Shown here one piece after another: positions 7,804-18,205 of a stretch of DNA of 64,000 bases (its first letter is position 1; each line of letters opens with the position of its first letter). The position numbers and the translations under genes are program-made. The stretch is from assembly GCA_016702555.1 (NCBI GenBank), contig JADJDV010000004.1:248001-312000 (forward strand). Reading direction: 5' to 3'. The notes below the pieces were generated by a model that ran no database searches, was not told the DNA's origin, and saw only the letters and a program-made list of their open reading frames with translations. This DNA comes from Burkholderiales bacterium. Its GTDB lineage: Bacteria; Pseudomonadota; Gammaproteobacteria; Burkholderiales; Burkholderiaceae_C.

Positions 7804-8334
7804 TCAGTGCGGGTAGCCCACCTTGGGGCCCTTGAGCGCGGCACCGACGGCGTGGCTCTGGCTGCCGTAGCGCACCACCGGCTTGGCGCCGTCGCGCACC
7901 GTCCAGCCGGTGACCAGGCCGAGGAACAGGTCGTGATCGCCGCAGGCCGCCACCTTCAGCACGCGGCACTCGTAGCTGGCGGCACTGCCCACCACGCGCG
8001 GCGACGCGATCGATTCGGACGGTTCGAGCGTCAGCTTGAGTTGCTGCATCTTGTCGGCCACCGTGCCCTTGATCGAGCCCGCTTTGAGCGTGGCTTCGTT
8101 CTGGCTTTCGTCGCCGGTGTTGAAAGTGAAGTTGCGGCCTTCGTTCAGCAGCTTGTGCGCGGTCGAGCCCGGCTTCAGATAGACGGCGATGATGACGGGG
8201 TCATACGACACCCACATCGCGGTGGCGGCGACGATGTCGATAGCCTCGCCGGCCTGCATGCACAGCAGGCCTTGCGGACACGGCAGGCTGGACAGCAGCC
8301 GCGACAACTCGGTGGCTCGGGTATTTTTCTTCAT
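7804..8334 (-). CDS. Flavin-reductase-like FMN-binding protein
   Basis: A 176-residue protein of the flavin reductase-like split-barrel type: an initial CPQGLLCM region, then VAATAMWVSYDPVIIAVYLKPGSTA, the usual pattern of the FMN-binding pocket, and FTFNTGDESQNEAT. It is encoded between ppcB and ppcD, the same place as an uncharacterised ORF of known phenol clusters. It may supply or keep reduced the flavin for UbiX or the carboxylase. No NAD(P)H-binding signature is visible, so a flavin-storage or transfer role is equally possible. Confidence 0.65.
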   Translation of the reverse strand: MKKNTRATELSRLLSSLPCPQGLLCMQAGEAIDIVAATAMWVSYDPVIIAVYLKPGSTAHKLLNEGRNFTFNTGDESQNEATLKAGSIKGTVADKMQQLKLTLEPSESIASPRVVGSAASYECRVLKVAACGDHDLFLGLVTGWTVRDGAKPVVRYGSQSHAVGAALKGPKVGYPH

Positions 8335-8361
8335 GCGGGTCTCCTGGTTTCTTGGGTGATG

Positions 8362-9780
8362 TCAGTCCAGGCCGTACTCGGCCCAGCGCGACTTGATCAG
8401 CGCCAGCGTGGCCTCGTCCAGGCGCGCCTCGACGGGTTTCTGCTTCCACTCGTAAGGAATGCAGGCGTCCATCAGGATGCGCGAGGTGGTCAGCTTGTCG
8501 CTGCTTGGGTCCAGCGCCGGATCGAGCGGCGTCGAGCGGCCGCGCTTGATCAGCTCGGTGCCGCGCATCGGGTCGTAGCGGCACGACAGCGCCCACATCA
8601 CGCGCTGCAGGTCATCGGCCTGGATGTCCTCATCCACCGTGATCACGCCCTTGATGCCGTAGCTGCCGGTGTTGCTGCCGATCACGGCGTCGGCGACCTG
8701 GCGCGAATGGCCGGGGTAGGCCTGCTTGACCGACACCACGGCCCAGAAGCGGCCGGCCGATTCCGGCAGCACGCAGACCGATTGCACGCCGGGGATGCGC
8801 ATCTGCTCCAGTTCGGTCCACAGCGTCGCGGTGCGCGTGAAGGCCAGCAGCATGTGCACGTCGGTCACCGGCCGGCCCTGGCCGGTCGCCCACAGGATCG
8901 GCTGGTTGCGGTGCAGGATCTGCTTGACCTCGAGCGCGGGCTTGAGAATGGGGTGGTGCAGCTCGTCGGTGTAGTAGCCGGTGTACTCGGCGAACGGGCC
9001 TTCCTGGCGGAAGTGGTTCGGATCGATCTCGCCTTCGAGCACGATCTCGGCGCCCGCCGGCACCGGCAGGCCGGTGAGCGGCGCCATCAGGTACTCGGCC
9101 GGCTGGCCGCGCACGGTGCCGGTGATGTCGAAGTCGTTGGCGCCCTTGTGCATCAGCGTGCCGGCCATGAAGATCAGCGGATCGCAGCCGATCACCGCCG
9201 CCGCCGGCATCTTCTTGCCCAGCTTGGCGTACTTCTTCATGATCCGCTCGCCGCGCTTGCCCGGCAGGATCTGCACGCCGCAGGTCTTCTGGTCGAGCAT
9301 CTGCATGCGGTAGGTGCCGAGGTTGGTCTCGCCGGTCTCCGGGTCGCGCAGCACGACGAAGACCATGGTGCCGATGTAGCGGCCGCCGTCGAGCGGGAAG
9401 AACTTGGGCACCGGGAAGCGCTCCAGGTTGACGTCGTCGCCCGTCAGCACGTTCTCCAGCACCGGGCCGTCCTTGACCTCGCGCGCCTTGATCAGGCCCT
9501 CGGCGCTGATGCTCTTCTTCATCCAGGCCTGCGCCGACTCGCACATGCTCAGCTGGTGCGGCAGGCCGAGCATGATCGCCAGCCGCTTGGTGGTGGCGAA
9601 GGCGCCGGTGAACACCGGCGTGTCGTAGCCCTTGATGTTCTCGAACAGCAAGGCCGGGCCCTTGCGCTCCTCGACCAGTTTGGAGATGTGCGAGATTTCC
9701 AGGTTCCAGTCGACTGGCGCGCTGACGACCTTGAGTTCGTCCGCCTGCCGGCACGCTTCGATATAGGTTCTGAGATCCAT
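8362..9780 (-). CDS. ppcB: Phenylphosphate carboxylase beta subunit (UbiD family)
   Basis: A 472-residue (~53 kDa) UbiD-family protein beginning MDLRTYIEACRQADEL. The catalytic pair is in QEGPFAEYTGYY, a Gly-to-Ala variant of EGPFGE that keeps both glutamates; GPALLFENIKGYDTPVFTG is the family N-terminal block. Its ATG shares an A with the ppsC stop (TGATG), so the two are coupled. It forms the catalytic core with PpcA. The alpha/beta designation follows size and gene order and is not proven. Confidence 0.87.
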   Translation of the reverse strand: MDLRTYIEACRQADELKVVSAPVDWNLEISHISKLVEERKGPALLFENIKGYDTPVFTGAFATTKRLAIMLGLPHQLSMCESAQAWMKKSISAEGLIKAREVKDGPVLENVLTGDDVNLERFPVPKFFPLDGGRYIGTMVFVVLRDPETGETNLGTYRMQMLDQKTCGVQILPGKRGERIMKKYAKLGKKMPAAAVIGCDPLIFMAGTLMHKGANDFDITGTVRGQPAEYLMAPLTGLPVPAGAEIVLEGEIDPNHFRQEGPFAEYTGYYTDELHHPILKPALEVKQILHRNQPILWATGQGRPVTDVHMLLAFTRTATLWTELEQMRIPGVQSVCVLPESAGRFWAVVSVKQAYPGHSRQVADAVIGSNTGSYGIKGVITVDEDIQADDLQRVMWALSCRYDPMRGTELIKRGRSTPLDPALDPSSDKLTTSRILMDACIPYEWKQKPVEARLDEATLALIKSRWAEYGLD

Positions 9781-10487
9781 CAGTGGGCTCCTCGGGAGGT
9801 GTGGTTGGGGTGGTGCAAGGCCTCGCCGGCATCGACCGATTCAACGACGGTGAAGCCGGCGCTTTCCAGCGCGGTGATGACATCGGCGACGCGGTCGGCG
9901 TGAAAGCGCACGACCACGCGGCGATCGGGCGGGTAGCCGTCGGCGTCGGGCTCGGAGCTGCCGATCGGATAGATGGCTCTCATGTGCCCGTTCACGGACT
10001 CGACCGCCTCGACGATGCGCGCGAACAGGCCCGGCACCAGCGGCTGCTCGGCCAGCGTCACGCCGCTGCGGCGCTCCCAGGCGCCGAGGAAGTGGGCCGC
10101 CAGCGCGAACACCTCGTTGGCCGAGATCATCCCGACCACCGCATCGCCGTCCATCACCGGAAACTGCCCGACCTGCAGCGACTGCCCGGTCGCCAGCACC
10201 GATTCCATGGTGTCGGTGGCGCGCACCGTGGCCGGGTTGCGCACCATCAGGTCGCTCACCTTCAGGCGGTTGTGGAAGTACTCGAACTCATCGGGACTTT
10301 GCGTGCGGGCCACGAAGTGCGCCGCGCGCAGGCAGTTGGCGCGCGTGATCAGGCCGCGCAGCTTGCCGTCGTCGACCACCGGCAGGCCATGCAGGTTGTG
10401 GTCGGTCAGCAGCTGATTGGCGTGCGAGACCAGCATGTCGCTGCCGATCATGATCGGCGCGGGCTGCATCCAGTTGCAAACAAGCAT
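9780..10487 (-). CDS. ppsC: Phenylphosphate synthase subunit C (CBS-domain protein)
   Basis: A 235-residue (~25 kDa) protein with two CBS motifs: residues ~8-60 (WMQPAPIMIGSDMLVSHAN...LPVVDDGKLRGLITR) and ~80-135 (DLMVRNPATVRATDTMESV...FPVMDGDAVVGMIS), then a regulatory-looking tail with an ACT-like pattern. In phenylphosphate synthase the third, 24-kDa protein is a CBS protein that stimulates the reaction. A strong AGGAGG ribosome site precedes the start. It is nine bases from the ppsB stop. Confidence 0.9.
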   Translation of the reverse strand: MLVCNWMQPAPIMIGSDMLVSHANQLLTDHNLHGLPVVDDGKLRGLITRANCLRAAHFVARTQSPDEFEYFHNRLKVSDLMVRNPATVRATDTMESVLATGQSLQVGQFPVMDGDAVVGMISANEVFALAAHFLGAWERRSGVTLAEQPLVPGLFARIVEAVESVNGHMRAIYPIGSSEPDADGYPPDRRVVVRFHADRVADVITALESAGFTVVESVDAGEALHHPNHTSRGAH

Positions 10488-10497
10488 GGTGCGCCTC

Positions 10498-11631
10498 CTA
10501 GCTGATCCTGCGGCCGCTGAGCAGGCCGGCGAGGATGAAATCCGTCGCCGAGCGCGCCTCGCCGGCGGCGCTGGTGACGGGCTTTTCGCTCCACACGGTC
10601 TCGGGCCGCGCCTGCAGGATGAAGATGTTGCCGCCGGCGGGCAGGTCCTTGTCGAGCGCCCACTCGATGTCCATGGGCCGGCCGTAGTGCTTCTCGATCC
10701 GCTTGCCCATCCAGGCCAATTCGCTGATCTCATCGTCCAGCACCGACTGCACCGTCTGGCGCTCGAACGGCACCTCCATCGCGACGCAGCGCTGCGCCTT
10801 CAGGTCGACCGTGTAGCAGACCTCCTTCTGCGAGATGGTGCGCTCCATGATGTCCAGCGTCACCTTGTTGACGACGAAATGGTCCGGCGTGACCTCGCCC
10901 GACACCACCGACTCGCCGAAGCCGAAGTTGGAATCGACCACGATCACCGAGCGGTCGCCGTTGCCCGGGTGCAGCGTGAACATCACGCCGGCGGTGTAGG
11001 CGTTGGCCATCTTCTGCACGCCCACGCTGATGGCCACCTGTTCATGCTCGAAGCCCATGCGGATGCGGTAGGCGATGGCGCGCGCCGTGTACAGGCTGGA
11101 GATGCAGCGGCGCACGTGCTCGAGCACGCTGTCGGCGCCGCGCACCCACAGGTAGGTGTCCTGCTGGCCGGCGAAGCTGGCGCCCGGCAGGTCCTCGGCG
11201 GTGGCGCTGGAGCGCACCGCGACCGGCGCCGCCGGCACGCAGCAGCGCACCGACAGCTTGCGGTAGGCCTCGCCGATCGCGTCCTGCAGCTCGATCGCCA
11301 TCGGCCGCGATTCGATCAGGCTGCGAATGGTGGCCGAGGCCTGCTCGAGCCGTTCGATGTCCTGCGGATCCAGCCCGCGCGTCAGGCGCCCGACCTCGTC
11401 CAGGATGCCGGCCTCGCGCAGAAAGCGGGTGCATCCGGTGGTGGTGATCGCAAAGCCGGGCGGCACCCGCACGCCCATGTGAATCAGCTCACCCAGCGAG
11501 GAGCACTTGCCGCCGACGCGCTCGACGTCGTGCTGGTCGCAATCCTCGAACCACACCAGCGGGGCATCGGCCGCGGGCTTGGGACGGCTCTGCAGCGTGT
11601 CCGCGTTGGCGACCCTGGCATGAATTTCCAT
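10498..11631 (-). CDS. ppsB: Phenylphosphate synthase subunit B (PEP-synthase N-terminal-like)
   Basis: A 377-residue (~40 kDa) protein related to the ATP-grasp N-terminal half of phosphoenolpyruvate synthase: VGGKCSSLGELIHMGVRVPPGF near residue 40, the RSSATAEDLPGASFAGQQDT segment that binds ATP, and DPEW-like IEWALDKD near the C-terminus. It pyrophosphorylates or phosphorylates the histidine of subunit A using ATP. The ATG at 11631 was chosen because the conserved block begins shortly after it; the upstream frame shadows ppsA. The gap from ppsA is 8 bp. Confidence 0.92.
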   Translation of the reverse strand: MEIHARVANADTLQSRPKPAADAPLVWFEDCDQHDVERVGGKCSSLGELIHMGVRVPPGFAITTTGCTRFLREAGILDEVGRLTRGLDPQDIERLEQASATIRSLIESRPMAIELQDAIGEAYRKLSVRCCVPAAPVAVRSSATAEDLPGASFAGQQDTYLWVRGADSVLEHVRRCISSLYTARAIAYRIRMGFEHEQVAISVGVQKMANAYTAGVMFTLHPGNGDRSVIVVDSNFGFGESVVSGEVTPDHFVVNKVTLDIMERTISQKEVCYTVDLKAQRCVAMEVPFERQTVQSVLDDEISELAWMGKRIEKHYGRPMDIEWALDKDLPAGGNIFILQARPETVWSEKPVTSAAGEARSATDFILAGLLSGRRIS

Positions 11632-11639
11632 GATGCACC

Positions 11640-13475
11640 TCAGCGCTGGATGCTGACGGCGCCGGTCGAGCCGTCGACGCGCAGCAGCATGCCGGAGCGG
11701 ATCACCTTGGTCGCGTGCCCGGTGCCGACGACTGCCGGCATGCCGTATTCGCGGCACACGATCGCGGCGTGGCTCATCACGCCGCCGACGTCGGTGACGC
11801 AGGCGCCGATCTTGGCGAAGGCCGGTGCCCACGAGGGCGAGGTGGTCGGCGCGACCAGAATCTCGCCCTCCTGCAGCTGGCCCACCTCGGCCACGGTGCG
11901 ACACACGCGCGCCTTGCCCTCGACGATGCCGGGACTGCCAGCAAAACCCTTGAGCTCCTTAATCTGCTCCGGGTCCTTGATCTCCTCCACCGCCGCCCAG
12001 TCGGCCAGCGACTTGTTGGTCACGCCCCAGAGCACGATGGTGAAGGGCTCCTGGATCAATTCCGGCGCGGTGCCGATGGCCGGCGGCGGCGCCCATTGTT
12101 GGAACTTGGCCATCACGCCCTTGCGCCATTCGATCTCCTTCGGCCAGGTGACGCGCCCGCGCGGCGGCACGCCCGTGGCCCAAGCGGTGACCACGTCCCA
12201 CAGCGCCTGCTTGATCTCGTCGCGCTTGAGCAGCCAGACGTCCTCGATGTCCTCGATGATCTCGTGTGTCTTCAGGATCGCGGCGACCTCGCGCATCTTG
12301 TTCCAGAACACCGAGTGGAACCAGTGCTCGACGTAGAACAGGTGGTTCTCGACGTAGGGAAACACTGTCTTGGCGCAAGCCAGCAGCTCGTCGAACTGCG
12401 CGCGGTCGGCCTCACTCTGGATCAGCGAACGGTACTCCTCGGTGACGCGGTCGCGCTCGGCGCGCACTTTCTCGGTCGGCCGTTCGATCGAGACGCCGGC
12501 GCGCAGCTTGTCGATGTAGGTCTGGATGCCGTTCAGCGGCACGTCCATCTGGTCGTTCCACGACCGGTCGTGGTGGAACCAGCCGGTGCCGGTGGACACG
12601 TTGAACCAGGGCTCGCGCGCCAGCGTGAGCGAGCTCAGCCACTCCACGCCCTTCGGCTGAGCCTTCAGCGCGGCCTCGACCTCGGTCCACCGGGCGCTCG
12701 ACTTGACGGCCTCGTCGACGCCCAGCTCGACCGCCTTGCGCGCCAGCTTCTTCAGCTCCTCGTCGGGCTGGTACATGATGACGTCGATGCCCGAGATCAT
12801 CTGCGTCACGCGCTGCGCCGGGATGCTGGGAAACAGCTTCTGCACGAAGTCGAGGAAGAACACGTAGGCCGCGTAGCCCAGGTTCAGGAACTCGAAGTGG
12901 TACTGCCAGCAGCGGATGCCGAGGTTGATCAGGTCGTCGTAGGCCTTGAGCAGCTTGAAGCCGCTGGACTCGCCCTCGCCCCCCAGCACGACGCGCAGAT
13001 CCTCCATCTCGGGCAGGGCCGGCAACTGCAGCGCCTCCAGCTCGCGGATGGTGGCCTCCATCTTGGCCTTCCACTTGTCCTCGAGCGCGTCCCAGTTCTT
13101 GTAGTAGTGGCCGGCGCGCTCCATGAAGTGCGGCACGCGCTGGCCGATCTCTTCGCCGTTCTTGATGCCGACCGGAGAGATGTAGACGTAGCCGTTGATG
13201 ATGCGGTGGTCGACTCCGCGCACCGGCGGCACCATGAAGATGCGGTTGTTGTACTGGCTGAGCGCCAGGTACCAGGCCTCGTCCCAGATGGTGTCGAAGG
13301 GGTACAGCGGCTCGGGGTAGTGCAGGCCGTCGTAAAACCAGAAGGTGTCTTTCTCGTAGGCGTTGCGCTCGGCGTCGTCGGTGACGAACTGGTACTGGTA
13401 GGGATACATGCGCTCCCAGCCCTCGGTACCGGGGATCACCTGCGCGCGCACGTCGTGGGGGGCCGGAAATTTCAT
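11640..13475 (-). CDS. ppsA: Phenylphosphate synthase subunit A (phosphohistidine protein)
   Basis: A 611-residue (~70 kDa) protein, the size of protein 1 of the Thauera enzyme, which transfers a phosphoryl group to phenol in the first step of anaerobic phenol breakdown. The C-terminal swivelling domain has GGVMSHAAIVCREYGMPAVV, with the phosphohistidine at about residue 569. The rest resembles the central part of PEP synthase. ATG 13475 is the best start, as the upstream 100 residues of open frame lie in the promoter region. It is the first gene of an operon running to 2605 and lies ~57 nt below a sigma54 promoter. Confidence 0.95.
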   Translation of the reverse strand: MKFPAPHDVRAQVIPGTEGWERMYPYQYQFVTDDAERNAYEKDTFWFYDGLHYPEPLYPFDTIWDEAWYLALSQYNNRIFMVPPVRGVDHRIINGYVYISPVGIKNGEEIGQRVPHFMERAGHYYKNWDALEDKWKAKMEATIRELEALQLPALPEMEDLRVVLGGEGESSGFKLLKAYDDLINLGIRCWQYHFEFLNLGYAAYVFFLDFVQKLFPSIPAQRVTQMISGIDVIMYQPDEELKKLARKAVELGVDEAVKSSARWTEVEAALKAQPKGVEWLSSLTLAREPWFNVSTGTGWFHHDRSWNDQMDVPLNGIQTYIDKLRAGVSIERPTEKVRAERDRVTEEYRSLIQSEADRAQFDELLACAKTVFPYVENHLFYVEHWFHSVFWNKMREVAAILKTHEIIEDIEDVWLLKRDEIKQALWDVVTAWATGVPPRGRVTWPKEIEWRKGVMAKFQQWAPPPAIGTAPELIQEPFTIVLWGVTNKSLADWAAVEEIKDPEQIKELKGFAGSPGIVEGKARVCRTVAEVGQLQEGEILVAPTTSPSWAPAFAKIGACVTDVGGVMSHAAIVCREYGMPAVVGTGHATKVIRSGMLLRVDGSTGAVSIQR

Positions 13476-13540
13476 GGGTCTTGTCTCGCTTGAAGCCTGG
13501 TTTTGGTTGAGGCACGGGTCACCGTGCGACACCAGAGCTC

Positions 13541-13558
13541 TCGCATGAAGCGTGCCAA
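13541..13558 (-). promoter_or_regulatory. Sigma54 (-24/-12) promoter for ppsA operon
   Basis: Read on the minus strand the sequence is TTGGCACGCTTCATGCGA, matching TGGCACG-N4-NTGC with the required GG-N10-GC spacing. Transcription would start near 13531, leaving a leader of about 57 nt before the ppsA ATG. It faces the divergent sigma54-activator gene. Confidence 0.88.
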
Positions 13559-13668
13559 CTTGGCTCACGCGCATCGATCGGCCGCTCGAGCCGCCCGCTG
13601 CTGGGAGGAATGCGGCGGCGTGCCCGGCATCGGGCCGACATGGCCTGGCGCGGCGCGCATCCCGGCCC

Positions 13669-13684
13669 TTGCCCAATTGGCCAA
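13669..13684. promoter_or_regulatory. XylR/DmpR-type upstream activator site 1
   Basis: TTGCCCAATTGGCCAA is a near-perfect palindrome resembling the TTGANCAATTGNTCAA class of sites bound by XylR/DmpR regulators. Its centre is about 145 bp upstream of the predicted sigma54 start site, within the usual range for these activators. Confidence 0.7.
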
Positions 13685-13708
13685 AAAGCCGGCATGCACC
13701 AAGCCGGT

Positions 13709-13724
13709 TTGACCAATTGATCAG
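13709..13724. promoter_or_regulatory. XylR/DmpR-type upstream activator site 2
   Basis: TTGACCAATTGATCAG matches the XylR/DmpR operator consensus at nearly every position. It is 40 bp, about four helical turns, from the first site, so the two can be bound on one face of the helix. It may also affect the activator's own promoter. Confidence 0.75.
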
Positions 13725-13864
13725 ATCGGTCTCGAGTCGCCACGCATGGGCGGCGGTCAACGGACGGCGCGGCCGCGCCCAAGCCAACCATTGCTCTAGG
13801 TCAAGCTCAATGACGGCCGCTTGAACCAGTATGCGAATTTCCCCCTCACGTGGCCAATCACGAG

Positions 13865-15576
<1,712 letters not shown>

Positions 15577-15580
<4 letters not shown>

Positions 15581-16047
15581 CGACCGCCAGCGCGCAGGCC
15601 CGGATCGACGCCTGGCTGGCCGGGCACCACGTGATGACGCTGGCCACGCAGGGTCCGCAAGGCCCCTGGGCGGCGGCGGTGTTCTACGCGCTGGACGCCG
15701 ACGGCTCGCTGCTGTTCCTGTCCGCACCCAGAAGCCGGCACGGCATCGACCTGGCGGCCGACGCGCGCTGCGCCGCCACCGTGCAGGACCAGCCCGACGA
15801 CTGGATGCAGATTCGCGGCCTGCAGATGTCGGGCCGCGTCGAGCCGGTGCCCACCAGCGCCGTCGCCGCCGCGCGCGCGCGCTATGCGCAGCGCTTTCCC
15901 TTCATGCGCGCCGGCGCCGGCCTGCCGCTGACGCTGGCGCAGGCGCTGAACAAGGTGGGCTGGTTCCGCTTCGTGCCCGAGCGGCTGCGCCTGGTCGACA
16001 ACAGCCTGGGCTTTGGCCACCGCGACGAAATCGAGCGTCGCCGTTGA
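15577..16047 (+). CDS. Pyridoxamine-phosphate-oxidase-like flavin protein
   Basis: A 156-residue split-barrel protein starting ATG 15577, whose ATGA overlaps the activator's stop. Features are HHVMTLATQGPQGPWAAAVFYA and LLFLSAPRSRHGIDLA, the N-terminal PNPOx/YhbP pattern, then a QIRGLQMSGRVEPV strand pair. Its substrate is unknown. Translational coupling to a phenol-responsive regulator is unusual and may indicate a role in redox or flavin status; it could also be a general stress protein of no relevance to phenol. It converges on the fusion ligase gene 24 bp away. Confidence 0.65.
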
Positions 16048-16071
16048 CCGGCGACGCCGCAGCGTCGACGA

Positions 16072-18192
16072 TCAATCGCGCTCCTGGTGCAGCTCCATCA
16101 GCCTGCGCCGCAGCACCTTGCCGGTGGCGGTGCGCGGCAGTGTGTCGATGGCGTGCAGCCAGCGCGGCCGCCGGTGCGCCGACATCGCCTCGGCCCCGGC
16201 CGCCAGCGCGGCCCGCGCCGCCGCCTCGTCTTGCGCGACGAAGAACAGCGCCACCGCATCGACGCCGTCATCGTCCGGCACGCAGACGGCCACGGCATCG
16301 GCCACGCCGGGCACCGCGCGCGTCAGCTCCTGTTCCAGATCGACCAGGTTGACCCAGCGGCCGCGGATCTTCACCAGCGAGTCCTCGCGCCCGGCGAAGC
16401 GCCAGCGCCCCGTCGTCTCATCACGCACCCACAGATCGGCGGGGCAGAAGGCGCCGTCACGGAACGCCTCGGCCTGCGCTTGCGGCCGGTCGAGGTAGCC
16501 GATCGACAGCGTGCTGCTGCGCACCAGCAGGCGCGTCGGCGTGCCGTCCGCGACTTCGTTGAGCGGCCGCATGTCGATGCCGGGCGACGGCGCGAAGCCC
16601 TGGCCGTCGGGGTCCCGCATCACCAGCACCAGCGTTTCCGAGGCGCCGTAGCCATCGGTCACCGGCAGCCCGGTCTGCTCGCGCCAGCGCTGGCGCACGC
16701 TGGCCGGCAGCGCCTCGCCGGCCGACACGCACAGGCGCACGCCGGCGGCGGCGATGCGCGGCGCCAGCCCTTCGTGCAGGATCGCCCGGTACATCGAGGG
16801 CACCGTGAACAGCACGGTCGGACGCGTCGTCTCGACGGTGGCGACCACGCTGGCTGCGGTCGGCCACTCGGGCTCGACAATCACCGCGGCGCCCATGCGC
16901 AGACCCGCCATCAGGCTGTTGGTCTGCGAGTAGGAGAAGAACAGCTTGGAGCTGGCGAACAGGCGATCGTCGGGGCACAGGCCCAGGCCCTCTCGCGAGA
17001 CACGGTCGATCTGGCCCACCGCGCGCTGCGCGTGGATCACCGCCTTGGGCTTGCCCGAGGTACCGGAGGAATGCACCCAGAACGCCGGCGCCTCCGGGTC
17101 CATCGGCACCGCGGCCATGGGCTCGACGCCGGCCACCTCGCGCCGCCACAGCGGCGCCTGCAGCACGCGCGCCAACCAGGGCGGCGGCGTCTGGTCGTCC
17201 TCGTCGGCGAGGATGCAGCTGAAGCCGGCCTCGTCCAGCATGTACTGCCATTCGGCCGCCGCCACGTGCGGGTTGACGCCGACCGCCACGGCGCCGGTCC
17301 AGATCGTGCTGAGAAAGGCGACCACCCATTCCAGGCCGTCGCACAGCTTGATCGCCACGCGGTCGCCGGGGCCGACGCCGTGCTTGCGCCACACGGTGGC
17401 GGCGCGCGCCACGCGATCGCGCAGCTCGCCGTAGCTCATGGTGCGCGCGCCGCAGCAGAGGGCGGCGCGCTCGGCGGCATGGCCTTGCAGCAGCAGCGCC
17501 GCCGCGTTGATCAACTCGGTCGATGGCGCCGTCACGGCCGGCGGACCGATGTCGAACAGGCCCGGCTTGCCGGCGCGCCAGCGCTCGTACTCGGTGCTCA
17601 GCAGGTCGGCGTGCTCGCGCTCTTCCGCCGCCAGCTCGCGGTACAGCCCGTGCTCGGCGCTGCCGGGCGGGTGCTGCTCGGCGCGCGAGCTGAAGAAGGC
17701 GGCGGCGCGGTTCTCGAAGGCGATGGCGATGCGAAACAGGTTGGCCGGGTCCTCGGGCCGGTGCGGCACGGCGCCGAACACCGCCGCCTGCTCGACGCGA
17801 AAGGCGGGCGAGGGATCGGGCACGTCGATGTGGTAGCGGCGCGAGAGCGTCTCCATGTGCTCGCCCTCCATCACCGCGAAGCGGCCGAACAGCGCGCGCA
17901 GTTCAGGGTCCTGGCTGTCGGCGGCGGCGCGCTGGTAGAAGGCGCGCCCGCCCAGCTCGATCTCGAAGGCCAGGCGGATGCCCTCCAGGGCCACGGCCTC
18001 GGTGGCGCGCGCCTCGTCCACCAGCGCCAGCTTGCCGGCGCAGTGCGGACACTGACCGTAGGGGAAGGCAAAGCCCTCGCTGACCTTGGCGCACTGCGTG
18101 CAGCGCCATTGCAGCGGCGCACCGGCACAGCAGATGTAGACGCCGTCGCTCTCGTCTTCGAGCGGGCGCTGGCATTTGGGACACGCGAGCAT
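16072..18192 (-). CDS. Zinc-ribbon / rubrerythrin / aryl-CoA ligase fusion (probable 4-hydroxybenzoate-CoA ligase)
   Basis: A 706-residue three-part protein. Residues 1-55 have three CxxC knuckles (C4/C7, C31/C34, C48/C51), a zinc-ribbon or rubredoxin-like module. Residues ~65-205 form a rubrerythrin-like four-helix unit with FEIE, E109xxH112, E160 and E191xxH194, so the di-iron ligands look intact. Residues ~225-706 are an AMP-dependent ligase of the benzoate-CoA ligase family (HSSGTSGKPKAVIH, GYGASETLVL, and C-terminal TATGKVLRRRL with the catalytic lysine). It ends the hcr operon, so 4-hydroxybenzoate is the likely substrate. The start MLACPKC at 18192 was chosen since the zinc ribbon begins there. 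The di-iron part may guard the oxygen-sensitive pathway. Confidence 0.8.
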   Translation of the reverse strand: MLACPKCQRPLEDESDGVYICCAGAPLQWRCTQCAKVSEGFAFPYGQCPHCAGKLALVDEARATEAVALEGIRLAFEIELGGRAFYQRAAADSQDPELRALFGRFAVMEGEHMETLSRRYHIDVPDPSPAFRVEQAAVFGAVPHRPEDPANLFRIAIAFENRAAAFFSSRAEQHPPGSAEHGLYRELAAEEREHADLLSTEYERWRAGKPGLFDIGPPAVTAPSTELINAAALLLQGHAAERAALCCGARTMSYGELRDRVARAATVWRKHGVGPGDRVAIKLCDGLEWVVAFLSTIWTGAVAVGVNPHVAAAEWQYMLDEAGFSCILADEDDQTPPPWLARVLQAPLWRREVAGVEPMAAVPMDPEAPAFWVHSSGTSGKPKAVIHAQRAVGQIDRVSREGLGLCPDDRLFASSKLFFSYSQTNSLMAGLRMGAAVIVEPEWPTAASVVATVETTRPTVLFTVPSMYRAILHEGLAPRIAAAGVRLCVSAGEALPASVRQRWREQTGLPVTDGYGASETLVLVMRDPDGQGFAPSPGIDMRPLNEVADGTPTRLLVRSSTLSIGYLDRPQAQAEAFRDGAFCPADLWVRDETTGRWRFAGREDSLVKIRGRWVNLVDLEQELTRAVPGVADAVAVCVPDDDGVDAVALFFVAQDEAAARAALAAGAEAMSAHRRPRWLHAIDTLPRTATGKVLRRRLMELHQERD

Positions 18193-18205
18193 GGATGCTT
18201 CTCCT

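Larger units (their letters stand above)
13476..13864. other. Divergent phenol-operon / regulator control region
   Basis: This ~390-bp region between ppsA (minus) and the sigma54 activator gene (plus) holds a -24/-12 promoter (13541-13558) and two palindromic activator sites (13669-13684 and 13709-13724). No protein is supported inside it, although several open frames cross it. Confidence 0.85.

Noticed and set aside
5203..9903. Very long plus-strand frames (688 and 850 codons) opposite the ppc genes
   Set aside because: Antisense to well-recognised UbiD and HAD genes; composition dominated by His, Arg, Val and Ala with no motif.
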